Origin: Desulfurobacterium atlanticum | GTDB lineage: Bacteria; Aquificota; Aquificia; Desulfurobacteriales; Desulfurobacteriaceae | DNA length: 64,000 nucleotides | Direction: 5' to 3' | NCBI RefSeq assembly: GCF_900188395.1 | Contig: NZ_FZOB01000001.1 | Span: 244,981 to 308,980, forward strand | Shown: in pieces, positions 8,467 through 16,404 of the stretch | Numbering within the stretch: position 1 is the stretch's first letter | How the letters are laid out: the number at the start of each line of letters is the position of its first letter | The notes under the pieces: model-generated | The model's input: the letters and a program-made list of their open reading frames with translations, nothing else | Database searches by the model: none | What the model was told of the DNA's origin: nothing | Program-made: the position numbers and the translations under genes

Positions 8467-9327
8467 TTAAACTATGTAAAGTGCTGGAACGACATTTTTA
8501 TCAAGTCCAATTTCTTCAGGTGAAAGTCCCATTGCAAGTCCTATAAGTTGTTGAATATGGAGAACCGGCATGATAAACTTTTCTCCGATAGTTTTCAAAG
8601 CCTTCCTTTGATTTGCGTCCATATTAAGATGGCACAATGGGCATGGTGTTACTACACAGTCAGCATCCATATCATGGGCTTCCTTTAGATTTTGCCCTGT
8701 TAGAGTCATTGCTAAACGTGAGGCTGAAAAGGAAGCGTGAAATCCGCAGCAGAGGATTCTCCTATTTCCGGATACCGGGATTCCTCCAAGTAGTTTTATC
8801 AGTTTTTCAAGAGATGATGGATTTTCAGAATCATCATATCCTGTGATATGCTTTGGTCTTATTGAATGGCATCCGTAATATGGGTAAACTTTTATATTGG
8901 TAAGGGGTTTTTTGATTTTCTTTTTTAAGGTATCTGTAAAATAGTCAAGTATTACATGGTGGAGGAGGTAAACGTTTACTTTTCCCTCATATCTTAACCC
9001 TGCTTCAGAAAGAATTTCATTGTATTCCTCTTTCAGAGTTTCTCTTTCTTCAAGTCTTCTCTGCGCTTTCTTAAGCTCAAGATAACAGGTGCTGCAGATG
9101 GTTATTATGTCTCTTCCTTCTGTTTCAGCTATTGCAAGGTTTCTTACGTTTATGCCGAGGGCAACAGAGGGCTTTACCTCTTCAATATTCCCTGCACCGC
9201 AGCAGCTGAAAGATAGCGGTTCTGTGTAGTCTATTTCAAGCTTGTTCATTACAGCTTTTGCACTGATGTAAGATTCTATAGATGCACCTTTTGGGGCACA
9301 TCCGGGATAGAATGCAAATTTTTTCAC
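8467..9327 (-). CDS. CCG-domain subunit of fumarate reductase/succinate dehydrogenase (SdhE/HdrB type)
   Basis: 286 residues with two complete CCG cysteine motifs: C10, C42-C43-G44, C78-x-x-C81; and C153, C193-C194-G195, C229-x-x-C232. The same domain occurs in HdrB, in TfrB, and in the SdhE/MfrE membrane-anchor-less subunits of class E succinate:quinone or methylmenaquinol:fumarate reductases. There are no transmembrane helices, so membrane contact would be peripheral. Its start overlaps the sdhB stop by four bases. Together the three genes should encode a fumarate reductase or succinate dehydrogenase suited to a reductive TCA cycle. The electron donor (quinol, thiol or other) cannot be read from sequence. 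Confidence 0.82.
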   Translation of the reverse strand: MKKFAFYPGCAPKGASIESYISAKAVMNKLEIDYTEPLSFSCCGAGNIEEVKPSVALGINVRNLAIAETEGRDIITICSTCYLELKKAQRRLEERETLKEEYNEILSEAGLRYEGKVNVYLLHHVILDYFTDTLKKKIKKPLTNIKVYPYYGCHSIRPKHITGYDDSENPSSLEKLIKLLGGIPVSGNRRILCCGFHASFSASRLAMTLTGQNLKEAHDMDADCVVTPCPLCHLNMDANQRKALKTIGEKFIMPVLHIQQLIGLAMGLSPEEIGLDKNVVPALYIV

Positions 9328-10292
9328 AGTTCCACCTCCTCAGAAAGGGCAACAACTTTCTTGAAACTTTCAAGGTCTTCTATCGGTTTTACAAGGGGAG
9401 GAGGCATTTTCCCTCTTGCAAGAAAAGAAAGGGCGACGGGCATCTCCTCAATTACACCTTTTATTCCTTTAGACATAAGAGGAATTATCGCTTCATTTAA
9501 GATACCTTTTGAAATTACACTTTTATAAAAAGCTATTGCGTGTCTTGCTCCCGGATTTAGAGTTAGTCCTTTTTTAATGGACATAGCTCTTAAGTGGATA
9601 ACAGCTTCAGATGAGGAAATCTGCTTCGGGCATACATCAGAGCATCTTTCACATCTTATACACTGCCACAGGTCAAAAGCGTAGGCGATTTTACTTCTTT
9701 CCTCTTTTAATCCGTCTCTCGGGTCTTTTGCAAAACGGTATATTCTTGCATGCTGGAAAGGTCCAGCATATTCTTTAAAATTCATAACAGCAGGGCACAT
9801 TGAGAAGCAACTTCCACATAAGATACAGTCAGTATATTTATCAAATTTTTCAACTTCTTCTGGATAGACTATAGATTCTTCTTCACAGTTTTGTGGAACA
9901 ATCTCGGGGTCGGGAATTAAATACGGTTTTATCCTTTCAAATTTCTCTTGAGCATCTTTAAAGTCAACTGCAAGATCTCTTATTACTGTTGCATTTTGAA
10001 GAGGTTCAAGGGTTAAGGTATCTGTGTTGAAGCGGTCAAGTTCCATAAAAACTTGCGTTTTGCAGGCAAGTTTAGGATGGCCGTTAACCTTTAGAGCACA
10101 TGAACCGCAGATTGCACTTCTGCAAAATCCTTTAAATGTTAAAGTTGGATCTATGTTGTCTTTTATGTATTGAAGAGCCTCAAGGATTGTCATTCCTTTA
10201 TGGACTGTTATTTTAAACGCTTCAAAATGGGGAAAATCATCATATTCCGGATTAAATCTACTTATCCTGAAGGTTACTTTTCTTTTTTCCAT
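9324..10292 (-). CDS. sdhB: fumarate reductase/succinate dehydrogenase iron-sulfur subunit
   Basis: 322 residues. The plant-type [2Fe-2S] site is CRSAICGSCALKV with a distal Cys in KLAC. Two ferredoxin motifs follow, CILCGSCFSMCP and CIRCERCSDVCP. In classical SdhB/FrdB the second motif lacks its second Cys and holds a [3Fe-4S] cluster; here all four cysteines are present, so two [4Fe-4S] clusters are expected, as in class E enzymes with a CCG subunit. The 1-base overlap with sdhA and 4-base overlap with the CCG gene indicate a co-translated complex. Confidence 0.9.
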   Translation of the reverse strand: MEKRKVTFRISRFNPEYDDFPHFEAFKITVHKGMTILEALQYIKDNIDPTLTFKGFCRSAICGSCALKVNGHPKLACKTQVFMELDRFNTDTLTLEPLQNATVIRDLAVDFKDAQEKFERIKPYLIPDPEIVPQNCEEESIVYPEEVEKFDKYTDCILCGSCFSMCPAVMNFKEYAGPFQHARIYRFAKDPRDGLKEERSKIAYAFDLWQCIRCERCSDVCPKQISSSEAVIHLRAMSIKKGLTLNPGARHAIAFYKSVISKGILNEAIIPLMSKGIKGVIEEMPVALSFLARGKMPPPLVKPIEDLESFKKVVALSEEVEL

Positions 10293-11992
10293 TAGTATTT
10301 CCTCTCTTCAGGTTTGTATCTTGTTATAGTGACAGGTTTATAAGAGATCTTATAATCACCATTTTCAAAGGTAACTACTGAGTGTTTCAAAAACTCCTTA
10401 TCGTTTCTTTCTGGGTAATCTGTTCTAAAGTGAGCACCTCTACTTTCTTTTCTTTCAAGTGCTGTAATAACTGTAACTTCAGCGAGTTCAACCATGTTTA
10501 AAAACTCAAGAGTTTGTTGAAGATTTGTGTTAAATGTGTATGAGAGGTCTTCAACCTTTATATGGTTTGCCCGTTCTTTTATCTCCTTTACCTTTTCAAG
10601 AGCTTTTTTAAGTTTTACTTCATCTCTAAATATGCCCGCTCCTTCTGTGAGGGTGTCACTTAATTCATTTCTTAGTGTGGCAAGTTTTTCTTTTCCATCC
10701 TTTTCAAATAGAGATTCTATTTTATTTCTTTCGTCTTTCAACTTTTCTACCGGAAATTCAGGTAGTTCTGACGATAAAGCGTATTCAGCTGCCATCTCTC
10801 CGGCTATTTTTCCAAACACAACTATATCAAGTAGGGAGTTACCGCCAAGTCTGTTTGCTCCGTGCACCGATACACATGCACACTCACCGGCTGCAAATAG
10901 CCCGTCTATAATGGTTGCAGTATTTATATCTGTATCAATTCCTCCCATACAGTAGTGGGCTGTGGGTCTGATAGGAATGGGTTCTTCTATAGGATCAATT
11001 CCCTCAAAGTCTATTGCAAGTTCTCTGATTTGAGGTAATTTTTCAAGTATTTTTCCTTTTCCAAGATGTCTTAAATCAAGGAAAACAAATTTATTTCCTT
11101 CATCATCTTCAAATCCTCTTCCCTGTGCTATCTCTGTTTCTATCGCTCTTGAAACCATATCCCTTGGAGCAAGTTCCATCTTTTCAGGGGCGTATCTGGA
11201 CATAAATCTTTCACCTTCTTTGTTTATGAGATATCCGCCTTCTCCCCGTGCTCCTTCAGTAACTAAAATTCCAGTTCTCCTTAAACCTGTAGGATGAAAC
11301 TGCACAAACTCCATATCTTTTAAAGGAACTCCTGTTTTTAAAGCAAGAGCAGTTCCATCACCTGTGCAGCCAAGAGCGTTTGATGTTCTTTTCCAGTATA
11401 TTCTTGCATGTCCGCCGGTTGCAAGAATTACAGATTTTGCTCTTATAACCTCTATTTTTCCAGATTTCATATCTATTGCTATAAGACCGCATATTTTCTG
11501 GCCATCATGAACAAGGGATGTAACAAACCATTCATTAAAAAATTTGACATTTCTTCTTATGCACTGTTCAAAAAGAGTTTGTAGCATTACATGTCCTGTT
11601 TTGTCTGCTGCGTAACAGGTTCTGGGGAAGGAAGCTCCCCCGAAAGGTCTCTGGGCTATTTTACCGTTTTCAAGTCTTGAAAAAGGTAATCCCATGTGTT
11701 CCATTTCTATTATTATTTTTGGAGCTATCTGGCACATAAGTTCTGCTGCATCCTGGTCGGCAAGGAAATCACTGCCTTTTATCGTATCGTAGGTATGTTT
11801 TTCAGGGGAATCGTTGGCCACATTTGAAAGAGCTGCGTTTACTCCTCCCTGAGCAGCGCCTGTATGTGAACGGGTTGGATAAACTTTAGAGATTACTCCG
11901 ACTTTTATATTCGGATTTTTTCTTATTGCTGAGAGAGCTGCATATAGTCCTGCTCCGCCCGCTCCAACTATGGCGACATCAAGCTTTAACAT
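10292..11992 (-). CDS. sdhA: fumarate reductase/succinate dehydrogenase flavoprotein subunit
   Basis: 566 residues. The FAD-binding [11 protein letters not shown] is at 11-21; [11 protein letters not shown] carries His43, the site of covalent FAD attachment in this family. The substrate-site signatures [24 protein letters not shown] and RLGGNSLLD are present. There is no twin-arginine signal, so unlike periplasmic MfrA it stays in the cytoplasm. RBS AGGAGG precedes the ATG. Direction in vivo (fumarate reduction or succinate oxidation) cannot be decided from sequence. Confidence 0.93.
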   Translation of the reverse strand: MLKLDVAIVGAGGAGLYAALSAIRKNPNIKVGVISKVYPTRSHTGAAQGGVNAALSNVANDSPEKHTYDTIKGSDFLADQDAAELMCQIAPKIIIEMEHMGLPFSRLENGKIAQRPFGGASFPRTCYAADKTGHVMLQTLFEQCIRRNVKFFNEWFVTSLVHDGQKICGLIAIDMKSGKIEVIRAKSVILATGGHARIYWKRTSNALGCTGDGTALALKTGVPLKDMEFVQFHPTGLRRTGILVTEGARGEGGYLINKEGERFMSRYAPEKMELAPRDMVSRAIETEIAQGRGFEDDEGNKFVFLDLRHLGKGKILEKLPQIRELAIDFEGIDPIEEPIPIRPTAHYCMGGIDTDINTATIIDGLFAAGECACVSVHGANRLGGNSLLDIVVFGKIAGEMAAEYALSSELPEFPVEKLKDERNKIESLFEKDGKEKLATLRNELSDTLTEGAGIFRDEVKLKKALEKVKEIKERANHIKVEDLSYTFNTNLQQTLEFLNMVELAEVTVITALERKESRGAHFRTDYPERNDKEFLKHSVVTFENGDYKISYKPVTITRYKPEERKY

Positions 11993-12059
11993 TTTTCCTC
12001 CTGCTGAATATAAGTGAATTCATCTGCCCTAATTCTACCAAAAATTAAGACTTTATAAC

Positions 12060-12087
12060 TTGTTTTTAAGTTAATTAGAAATATATT
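12060..12087 (+). promoter_or_regulatory. candidate promoter of the zinc-ribbon gene
   Basis: TTGTTT (12060-12065) and TATATT (12082-12087) with 16-base spacing, about 33 bases before the ATG at 12120. The AGGAGG at 12107-12112 lies inside the resulting short leader. Confidence 0.35.
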
Positions 12088-12119
12088 TTTAAATGAAACT
12101 CTTGTTAGGAGGTACTAAC

Positions 12120-12413
12120 ATGAAGATGCCGGTAAGAGTGTTTAAGTGTATGGATTGTGGCGAAGAGTTTAAGGTTCCCTTCGGTAAACCAAAATGGATG
12201 CTTGAATGTCCTGAGTGCGGAAGTGAACGTATAGTTAGAATCGGCACAGAAGCCGGGGATTTTGAAAGCCGGGAAAAAGATGGAAAAGAAAGTGAGCCGG
12301 TATTTCTGTGCTGTGGTAATATGCACAAGTTTGGCTGGGGTTGGCGTCCTCGCTTCGGGAAAGGTTTTGGCTGGCGTAGAAATGGAAGAGGAAGAGGCTG
12401 GTGTAGAGGGTAG
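12120..12413 (+). CDS. small zinc-ribbon protein with Gly/Trp/Arg-rich tail
   Basis: 97 residues from the ATG at 12120. An in-frame ATG at 12093 is rejected because AGGAGG (12107-12112) is then placed inside the gene and is perfectly spaced for 12120. CMDCGEEF and CPECGSERIV form a two-CxxC zinc ribbon in residues 10-40, followed by a CC pair in FLCCGNMH. The C-terminus is unusual: FGWGWRPRF, FGWRRN, GRGRGWCRG, rich in Gly, Trp and Arg. No close family recognised; nucleic-acid or metal binding is plausible. It is alone between divergent sdhA and a terminator. Confidence 0.65.
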   Translation: MKMPVRVFKCMDCGEEFKVPFGKPKWMLECPECGSERIVRIGTEAGDFESREKDGKESEPVFLCCGNMHKFGWGWRPRFGKGFGWRRNGRGRGWCRG

Positions 12414-12424
12414 ATATAGTTTTG

Positions 12425-12464
12425 AAAGTTAGAAATGGGGTATAATATCCCCGTTTCTAACTTT
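12425..12464. terminator. strong bidirectional hairpin terminator
   Basis: Arms run AAAGTTAGAAATGGGG (12425-12440) and CCCCGTTTCTAACTTT (12449-12464) around the loop TATAATAT; one T/G mismatch sits in an otherwise continuous 16-position stem, with A- and T-tracts at the ends. The TATAAT in the loop is therefore not counted as a promoter. Confidence 0.85.
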
Positions 12465-12486
12465 ATTAAAATGAGGTGTGTTGGGT

Positions 12487-14643
12487 TTGGAGTCCGATTT
12501 TTCTGGAAATAAAGTTAAAAGTTTTTTGCTATCTTTTCTTAAAAGTTATTCTGGGATTTTTTTCATTTCAGAGCCGCTTTTTGGTTTTTTTCTATTCCTT
12601 ATAACTTTACTTAATCCAAATATGGCATTATCAGGTTTCCTGTGTGTTATTTCGGCTTATTCTTTTGCAAGATTATTGGGTCTTAAAGACACTTTTCTCG
12701 GACTTGATTTTTATATTTACAATCCATTACTTGTAGGGCTTGCAATAGGCTACCTTTTCAAACTAAACCTTCTTACTTTTATTTTTATTTTCAGTCTCGG
12801 AATATTAACATTTCTCATGACTTACACTTTATCTTCTATATTTTCTTACTATTTGAAGTTGCCAGTGCTTAGTATTCCCTTTGTAATTGGAAGCTTTATT
12901 GTTTATCTTGCATCAATTAGATATTCTAATCTTTTTGTAATATCTTTATATCCACATTATCCTGTTTTTCAGCTACATCTTCCTGATTTTTTAAAAGGCT
13001 TCTTTTCTTCACTTGGTGCAATTCTTTTTTCTCCATCTGTCTTTGCAGGGTTGTTCATATTTTTAGCCCTTTTTCTTTATTCAAGAATTCTTACTTTTCT
13101 TGCTGTTATTGGCTATTTTTCAGCAATATTTATCACAGGTTTGATGACAGGGTCGTTCGTGAATACCTTTAATGATATTTCCGCATTCAACTATATATTG
13201 ATAGCTATGGCTGTTGGAGGTGTTTTCCTTATACCTTCTCCTAAAAGTTATCTTTTTGCCATACTTTCTTCCATTATAGCTGTTCCGATTGTGGAATCAA
13301 CGAAAGCTTTCTGGCAACAGTTTGGAATTCCTGTATTTGCTTTACCGTTTAATACAGTTACTTTACTTATAGTATATACGCTCGGTCTTATTAGCTGGGA
13401 ATATACGACAAAGCTTTATAGAGGAACTCCAGAAAAAACACTTGATTATTATCTTACTTACTTAAAAAGATTTCCCTTTTCCACAAGAACATTGTCTCTT
13501 CCTTTTTCTGGTGAATGGACGGTATGGCAGTCTTTTGATGGAGAATGGACGCACAGGGGACCCTGGAAATATGCAATTGATTTTGTTATTTCTGATGATA
13601 AAGGAAGTACTTTTAAAGGTGACGGTAATTCTTTAACAGATTATTATGCTTTCGGAAAACCAGTTCTTTCTCCTGTAAGAGGAAGGGTTATTAAAGCTCT
13701 GGATAGAATTAAGGATAATCCTCCCGGTCAGGCTGATAAAGAAAACAATTTCGGAAATTATGTCTTGATATATGATGAGAGGGGATTCTACGTTCTTATT
13801 GCTCATCTTAAGGAAAATTCTTTAAAGGTAAAGTCAGGAGATTGGGTGGAGAAGGGTTCTATTATAGGGCTTTGCGGAAATTCAGGTTATTCTCCTCAAC
13901 CTCACATTCATATTCATGTGCAACTATTATCTGATATCGGTTCTCCAACTGTGCCGTTTAGTTTTGCACCTTTTATACGAAATGAAAGAGAATTTGTTGA
14001 TAATGGAGTGCCATTAAGGGACGAAAGAGTAAAACCTGTATTTGCAGATAAAGCTTTGAAGAAAAAATTAAATCTTTTAATAGACATGGTTATGAAATAT
14101 AAAGTTGTTCAAAATGATGAAGAAATGGGTGATGTAGAATTTGCTGTTAAGATGGCTCCTGATGGGACTTTTTATCTTACAGATGGAAGTGCGAAGCTTT
14201 ATTTTGCTGTATTTAATGAGACTTTCTATTTTCTTAATTTTGAAGGGAATAAAGATTCTTATTTAAGGTATCTTTTTATTTCAGGTAGTAAAATACCCCT
14301 GTTTCTTGAAAAGGCTTTATTCTGGAAAGATTATTTACCGTTAGACCTTTTAGAAAATGGCATGATGACAGCTATATTGAGATTTTTAGCTTCCTTTAAA
14401 CACGATTTTTATGAGGTTAAAGCGATTTATGAATGTTCTGGAAATAATTCTATTTCTGGAAAAGTGGAGTATCCTAATGGTTTTCTGTCAACTTTTATTA
14501 AAGTTGATTCTAACTTTGGATTTAAAGAGATTAAAATTGAGTCTAACAAAAAAAGATTAATACTTAGGAGAGTAGAGGATGAAAAAGTTTTTATTAATGG
14601 CAACGGCAATGGCAGTGCTTTTTTCACAAAAAGCATCGGCTAA
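12487..14643 (+). CDS. urea-transporter-like membrane domain fused to an M23 metallopeptidase
   Basis: About 718 residues. The first ~310 form about ten hydrophobic helices with urea-transporter family features: a duplicated half with FFISEPLFGFFLF, and NPLLVGLAIGYLF. The middle (about 345-490) is an M23/LytM peptidase domain with metal ligands H and D in THRGPWKYAIDF, and HIHIHVQ preceded by GDWVEKGSIIGLCGNSG. The last ~220 residues are a soluble beta-rich domain I do not recognise. No good ATG exists; TTG 12487 lies 8 bases after GAGGTG, and GTG 12478 or TTG 12481 are alternatives. It overlaps the next gene by 65 bases. Transport of urea or a similar solute and peptidoglycan or peptide cleavage are family-based inferences. 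Confidence 0.75.
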   Translation: MESDFSGNKVKSFLLSFLKSYSGIFFISEPLFGFFLFLITLLNPNMALSGFLCVISAYSFARLLGLKDTFLGLDFYIYNPLLVGLAIGYLFKLNLLTFIFIFSLGILTFLMTYTLSSIFSYYLKLPVLSIPFVIGSFIVYLASIRYSNLFVISLYPHYPVFQLHLPDFLKGFFSSLGAILFSPSVFAGLFIFLALFLYSRILTFLAVIGYFSAIFITGLMTGSFVNTFNDISAFNYILIAMAVGGVFLIPSPKSYLFAILSSIIAVPIVESTKAFWQQFGIPVFALPFNTVTLLIVYTLGLISWEYTTKLYRGTPEKTLDYYLTYLKRFPFSTRTLSLPFSGEWTVWQSFDGEWTHRGPWKYAIDFVISDDKGSTFKGDGNSLTDYYAFGKPVLSPVRGRVIKALDRIKDNPPGQADKENNFGNYVLIYDERGFYVLIAHLKENSLKVKSGDWVEKGSIIGLCGNSGYSPQPHIHIHVQLLSDIGSPTVPFSFAPFIRNEREFVDNGVPLRDERVKPVFADKALKKKLNLLIDMVMKYKVVQNDEEMGDVEFAVKMAPDGTFYLTDGSAKLYFAVFNETFYFLNFEGNKDSYLRYLFISGSKIPLFLEKALFWKDYLPLDLLENGMMTAILRFLASFKHDFYEVKAIYECSGNNSISGKVEYPNGFLSTFIKVDSNFGFKEIKIESNKKRLILRRVEDEKVFINGNGNGSAFFTKSIG

Positions 14644-15460
14644 AACCTATTCAGCTTTTTATGGAACTTATATTGATTATAGCAGTGGCAATAAAACCTC
14701 TGGATACTCTGGAACGTTTTATTTAAATACAGGAGATCTTTATCAATCAACATCCTTTGGAATATCTGCAACGAGAGTGGAAGAGAAAACAGAAGAAACT
14801 GTTTCTTTTCAAGGAAAACAAAGAACAGAGATCGTGACAGATTATATAGACCAGCTTGATTTTACTCTTCTTTACACAAATACAGATAAAATTCTAAAAA
14901 ATCATATTTTTAGTTTCGGGTTCCATTACATATTAACAGATGACAAATCAACAAATAACGGTTCTATTTTCTACTTTGACGGAACATACTTTAAACCTTA
15001 CAACTGGAATTCTGGGTTAGAGTTTGCAGTTTCGTTTTATCCTTCCACTAAGGTTTTTCAATTTGTTCCTCATCTTGGAAAGTATTTTTATACAAAAAAT
15101 TTCACCTATTATACCTGGGTAAAAGGATACTATATAAAGGTTGGAGATACGGCAGATTTTGCTTTTTCCAAAACCAATTACTTTTCAGGGGAATTTGGAG
15201 TTCACTTTTATAAAGGTAATTTTGATGCCGGTGTTTTTCTTTGGGGAGGGGAGCAGGTTTTTGCTGTGAAAAATTCAGGATTTGTTGTTTATAACTTAGG
15301 AGATGTTTACAAGGGAGGAATAGTTTTTGATGGTGGATATAAGATTGATAAAAATTATAGAGTCGGATTTACTGCATCTTTAAATAGATTTGAGTATCCT
15401 GATACTGGAGAAAATGCTGTTCAAACTTCTGTAACAGGGTATGTAGGCTATACCTGGTAA
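14579..15460 (+). CDS. outer-membrane beta-barrel protein, unknown function
   Basis: 293 residues with signal peptide MKKFLLMATAMAVLFSQKASA, then alternating aromatic beta-strand segments (YSAFYGTYIDYSSG, HIFSFGFHYILT, YFSGEFGVHFY) and a terminal aromatic residue in GYVGYTW, as in porin-like barrels recognised by the Bam machinery. It starts inside the 3' end of the urea-transporter/M23 gene, so the two are probably co-transcribed and may work together in the envelope. No close family recognised. Confidence 0.6.
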   Translation: MKKFLLMATAMAVLFSQKASAKTYSAFYGTYIDYSSGNKTSGYSGTFYLNTGDLYQSTSFGISATRVEEKTEETVSFQGKQRTEIVTDYIDQLDFTLLYTNTDKILKNHIFSFGFHYILTDDKSTNNGSIFYFDGTYFKPYNWNSGLEFAVSFYPSTKVFQFVPHLGKYFYTKNFTYYTWVKGYYIKVGDTADFAFSKTNYFSGEFGVHFYKGNFDAGVFLWGGEQVFAVKNSGFVVYNLGDVYKGGIVFDGGYKIDKNYRVGFTASLNRFEYPDTGENAVQTSVTGYVGYTW

Positions 15461-15471
15461 AGGAGGTGTTT

Positions 15472-16404
15472 TTGAAATACATATTTGGTCCTGTTTATTC
15501 AAGAAGGCTTGGCCTTTCTCTTGGAGTTGACCTTGTTCCCTATAAAGTTTGTAGTATGGATTGTGTTTACTGTGAAGTGGGAAGAACAACTGTTAAAACT
15601 CTTGAAAGAAAAGAGTATGTGCCTGTAAAGGAGGTTATAAAAGAGCTTGGGGATTTTTTGTCTGCTTCTCCTCCGGTTGATTTTGTAACCTTCAGTGGTT
15701 ACGGAGAACCTACTTTAAATTCTAAAATAGGAAAAGTAGTTAAATTTTTGAAAGGAGAAATCCCCGATATTCCTATTGCTTTAATAACGAACAGTTCATT
15801 ACTGTGGCAGAAAGATGTTTTAAATGATATAAGGGAGATGGACCTTTTTCTGCCTTCCTTTGATGCAGCTTCAGATACTGTTTTGAAAAAAATTAATAGA
15901 CCTGTATCTGCAATTTCGGTAGAGCTTTTAAAAAAGGGGCTTTTAAATCTTAAAAAGGAAACAGAAGGGAAAATCTGGCTTGAAACATTATTTGTTGAAG
16001 GTTTAAACAATAATAAAGATGAAATTCTAAAGATAGGTGAGTTTGTGCACTATTTGGAGCCAGATAGATGGCAGATAAACACAGTTGATAGGCCTCCAGC
16101 TTATAACAGCAAACCTCTTTCTTACGAAGAGCTTGAGAAGATAAAAGAGATGGTTAAATATCCTGCTACGGATATTATTGTAAGAAAATCTACTGAAAAT
16201 CGGAGCAGTTTTACTTCTGATTTTAAAAGAGAGATTCTTGATCTTGTAAACCGACGTCCCTGTCCGATAAAAGAGATTTCAGATGCTCTTGGGGTATTGC
16301 AGGAAGATGTGGAAAAGGCGGTTGAAGAGTTGTTAAGAGAAGGGAGAGTGTTTAAAGTAAAATTTGGAAACGTTTTTTATCTTAAAGGAAAAGAGAAAAA
16401 ATGA
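15472..16404 (+). CDS. radical SAM protein (COG0731-like)
   Basis: 310 residues from TTG 15472, which follows AGGAGG (15461-15466) at five bases; the upstream in-frame GTG overlaps the RBS itself. The [4Fe-4S]/SAM motif CSMDCVYC lies near residue 29-36, preceded by the family opening YIFGPVYSRRLGLSLG, with SGYGEPTLN as the glycine-rich SAM motif. The last ~70 residues look like a winged-helix domain (RPCPIKEISDALGVLQEDVEKAVEELL). Substrate unknown; this family resembles TYW1-like Fe-S oxidoreductases. It overlaps the Omp85 gene by four bases. Confidence 0.8.
   Translation: MKYIFGPVYSRRLGLSLGVDLVPYKVCSMDCVYCEVGRTTVKTLERKEYVPVKEVIKELGDFLSASPPVDFVTFSGYGEPTLNSKIGKVVKFLKGEIPDIPIALITNSSLLWQKDVLNDIREMDLFLPSFDAASDTVLKKINRPVSAISVELLKKGLLNLKKETEGKIWLETLFVEGLNNNKDEILKIGEFVHYLEPDRWQINTVDRPPAYNSKPLSYEELEKIKEMVKYPATDIIVRKSTENRSSFTSDFKREILDLVNRRPCPIKEISDALGVLQEDVEKAVEELLREGRVFKVKFGNVFYLKGKEKK

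Noticed and set aside
12441-12446. TATAAT as a promoter for the urea-transporter/M23 gene
   Set aside because: It is the loop of a long terminator hairpin and has no suitably spaced -35.
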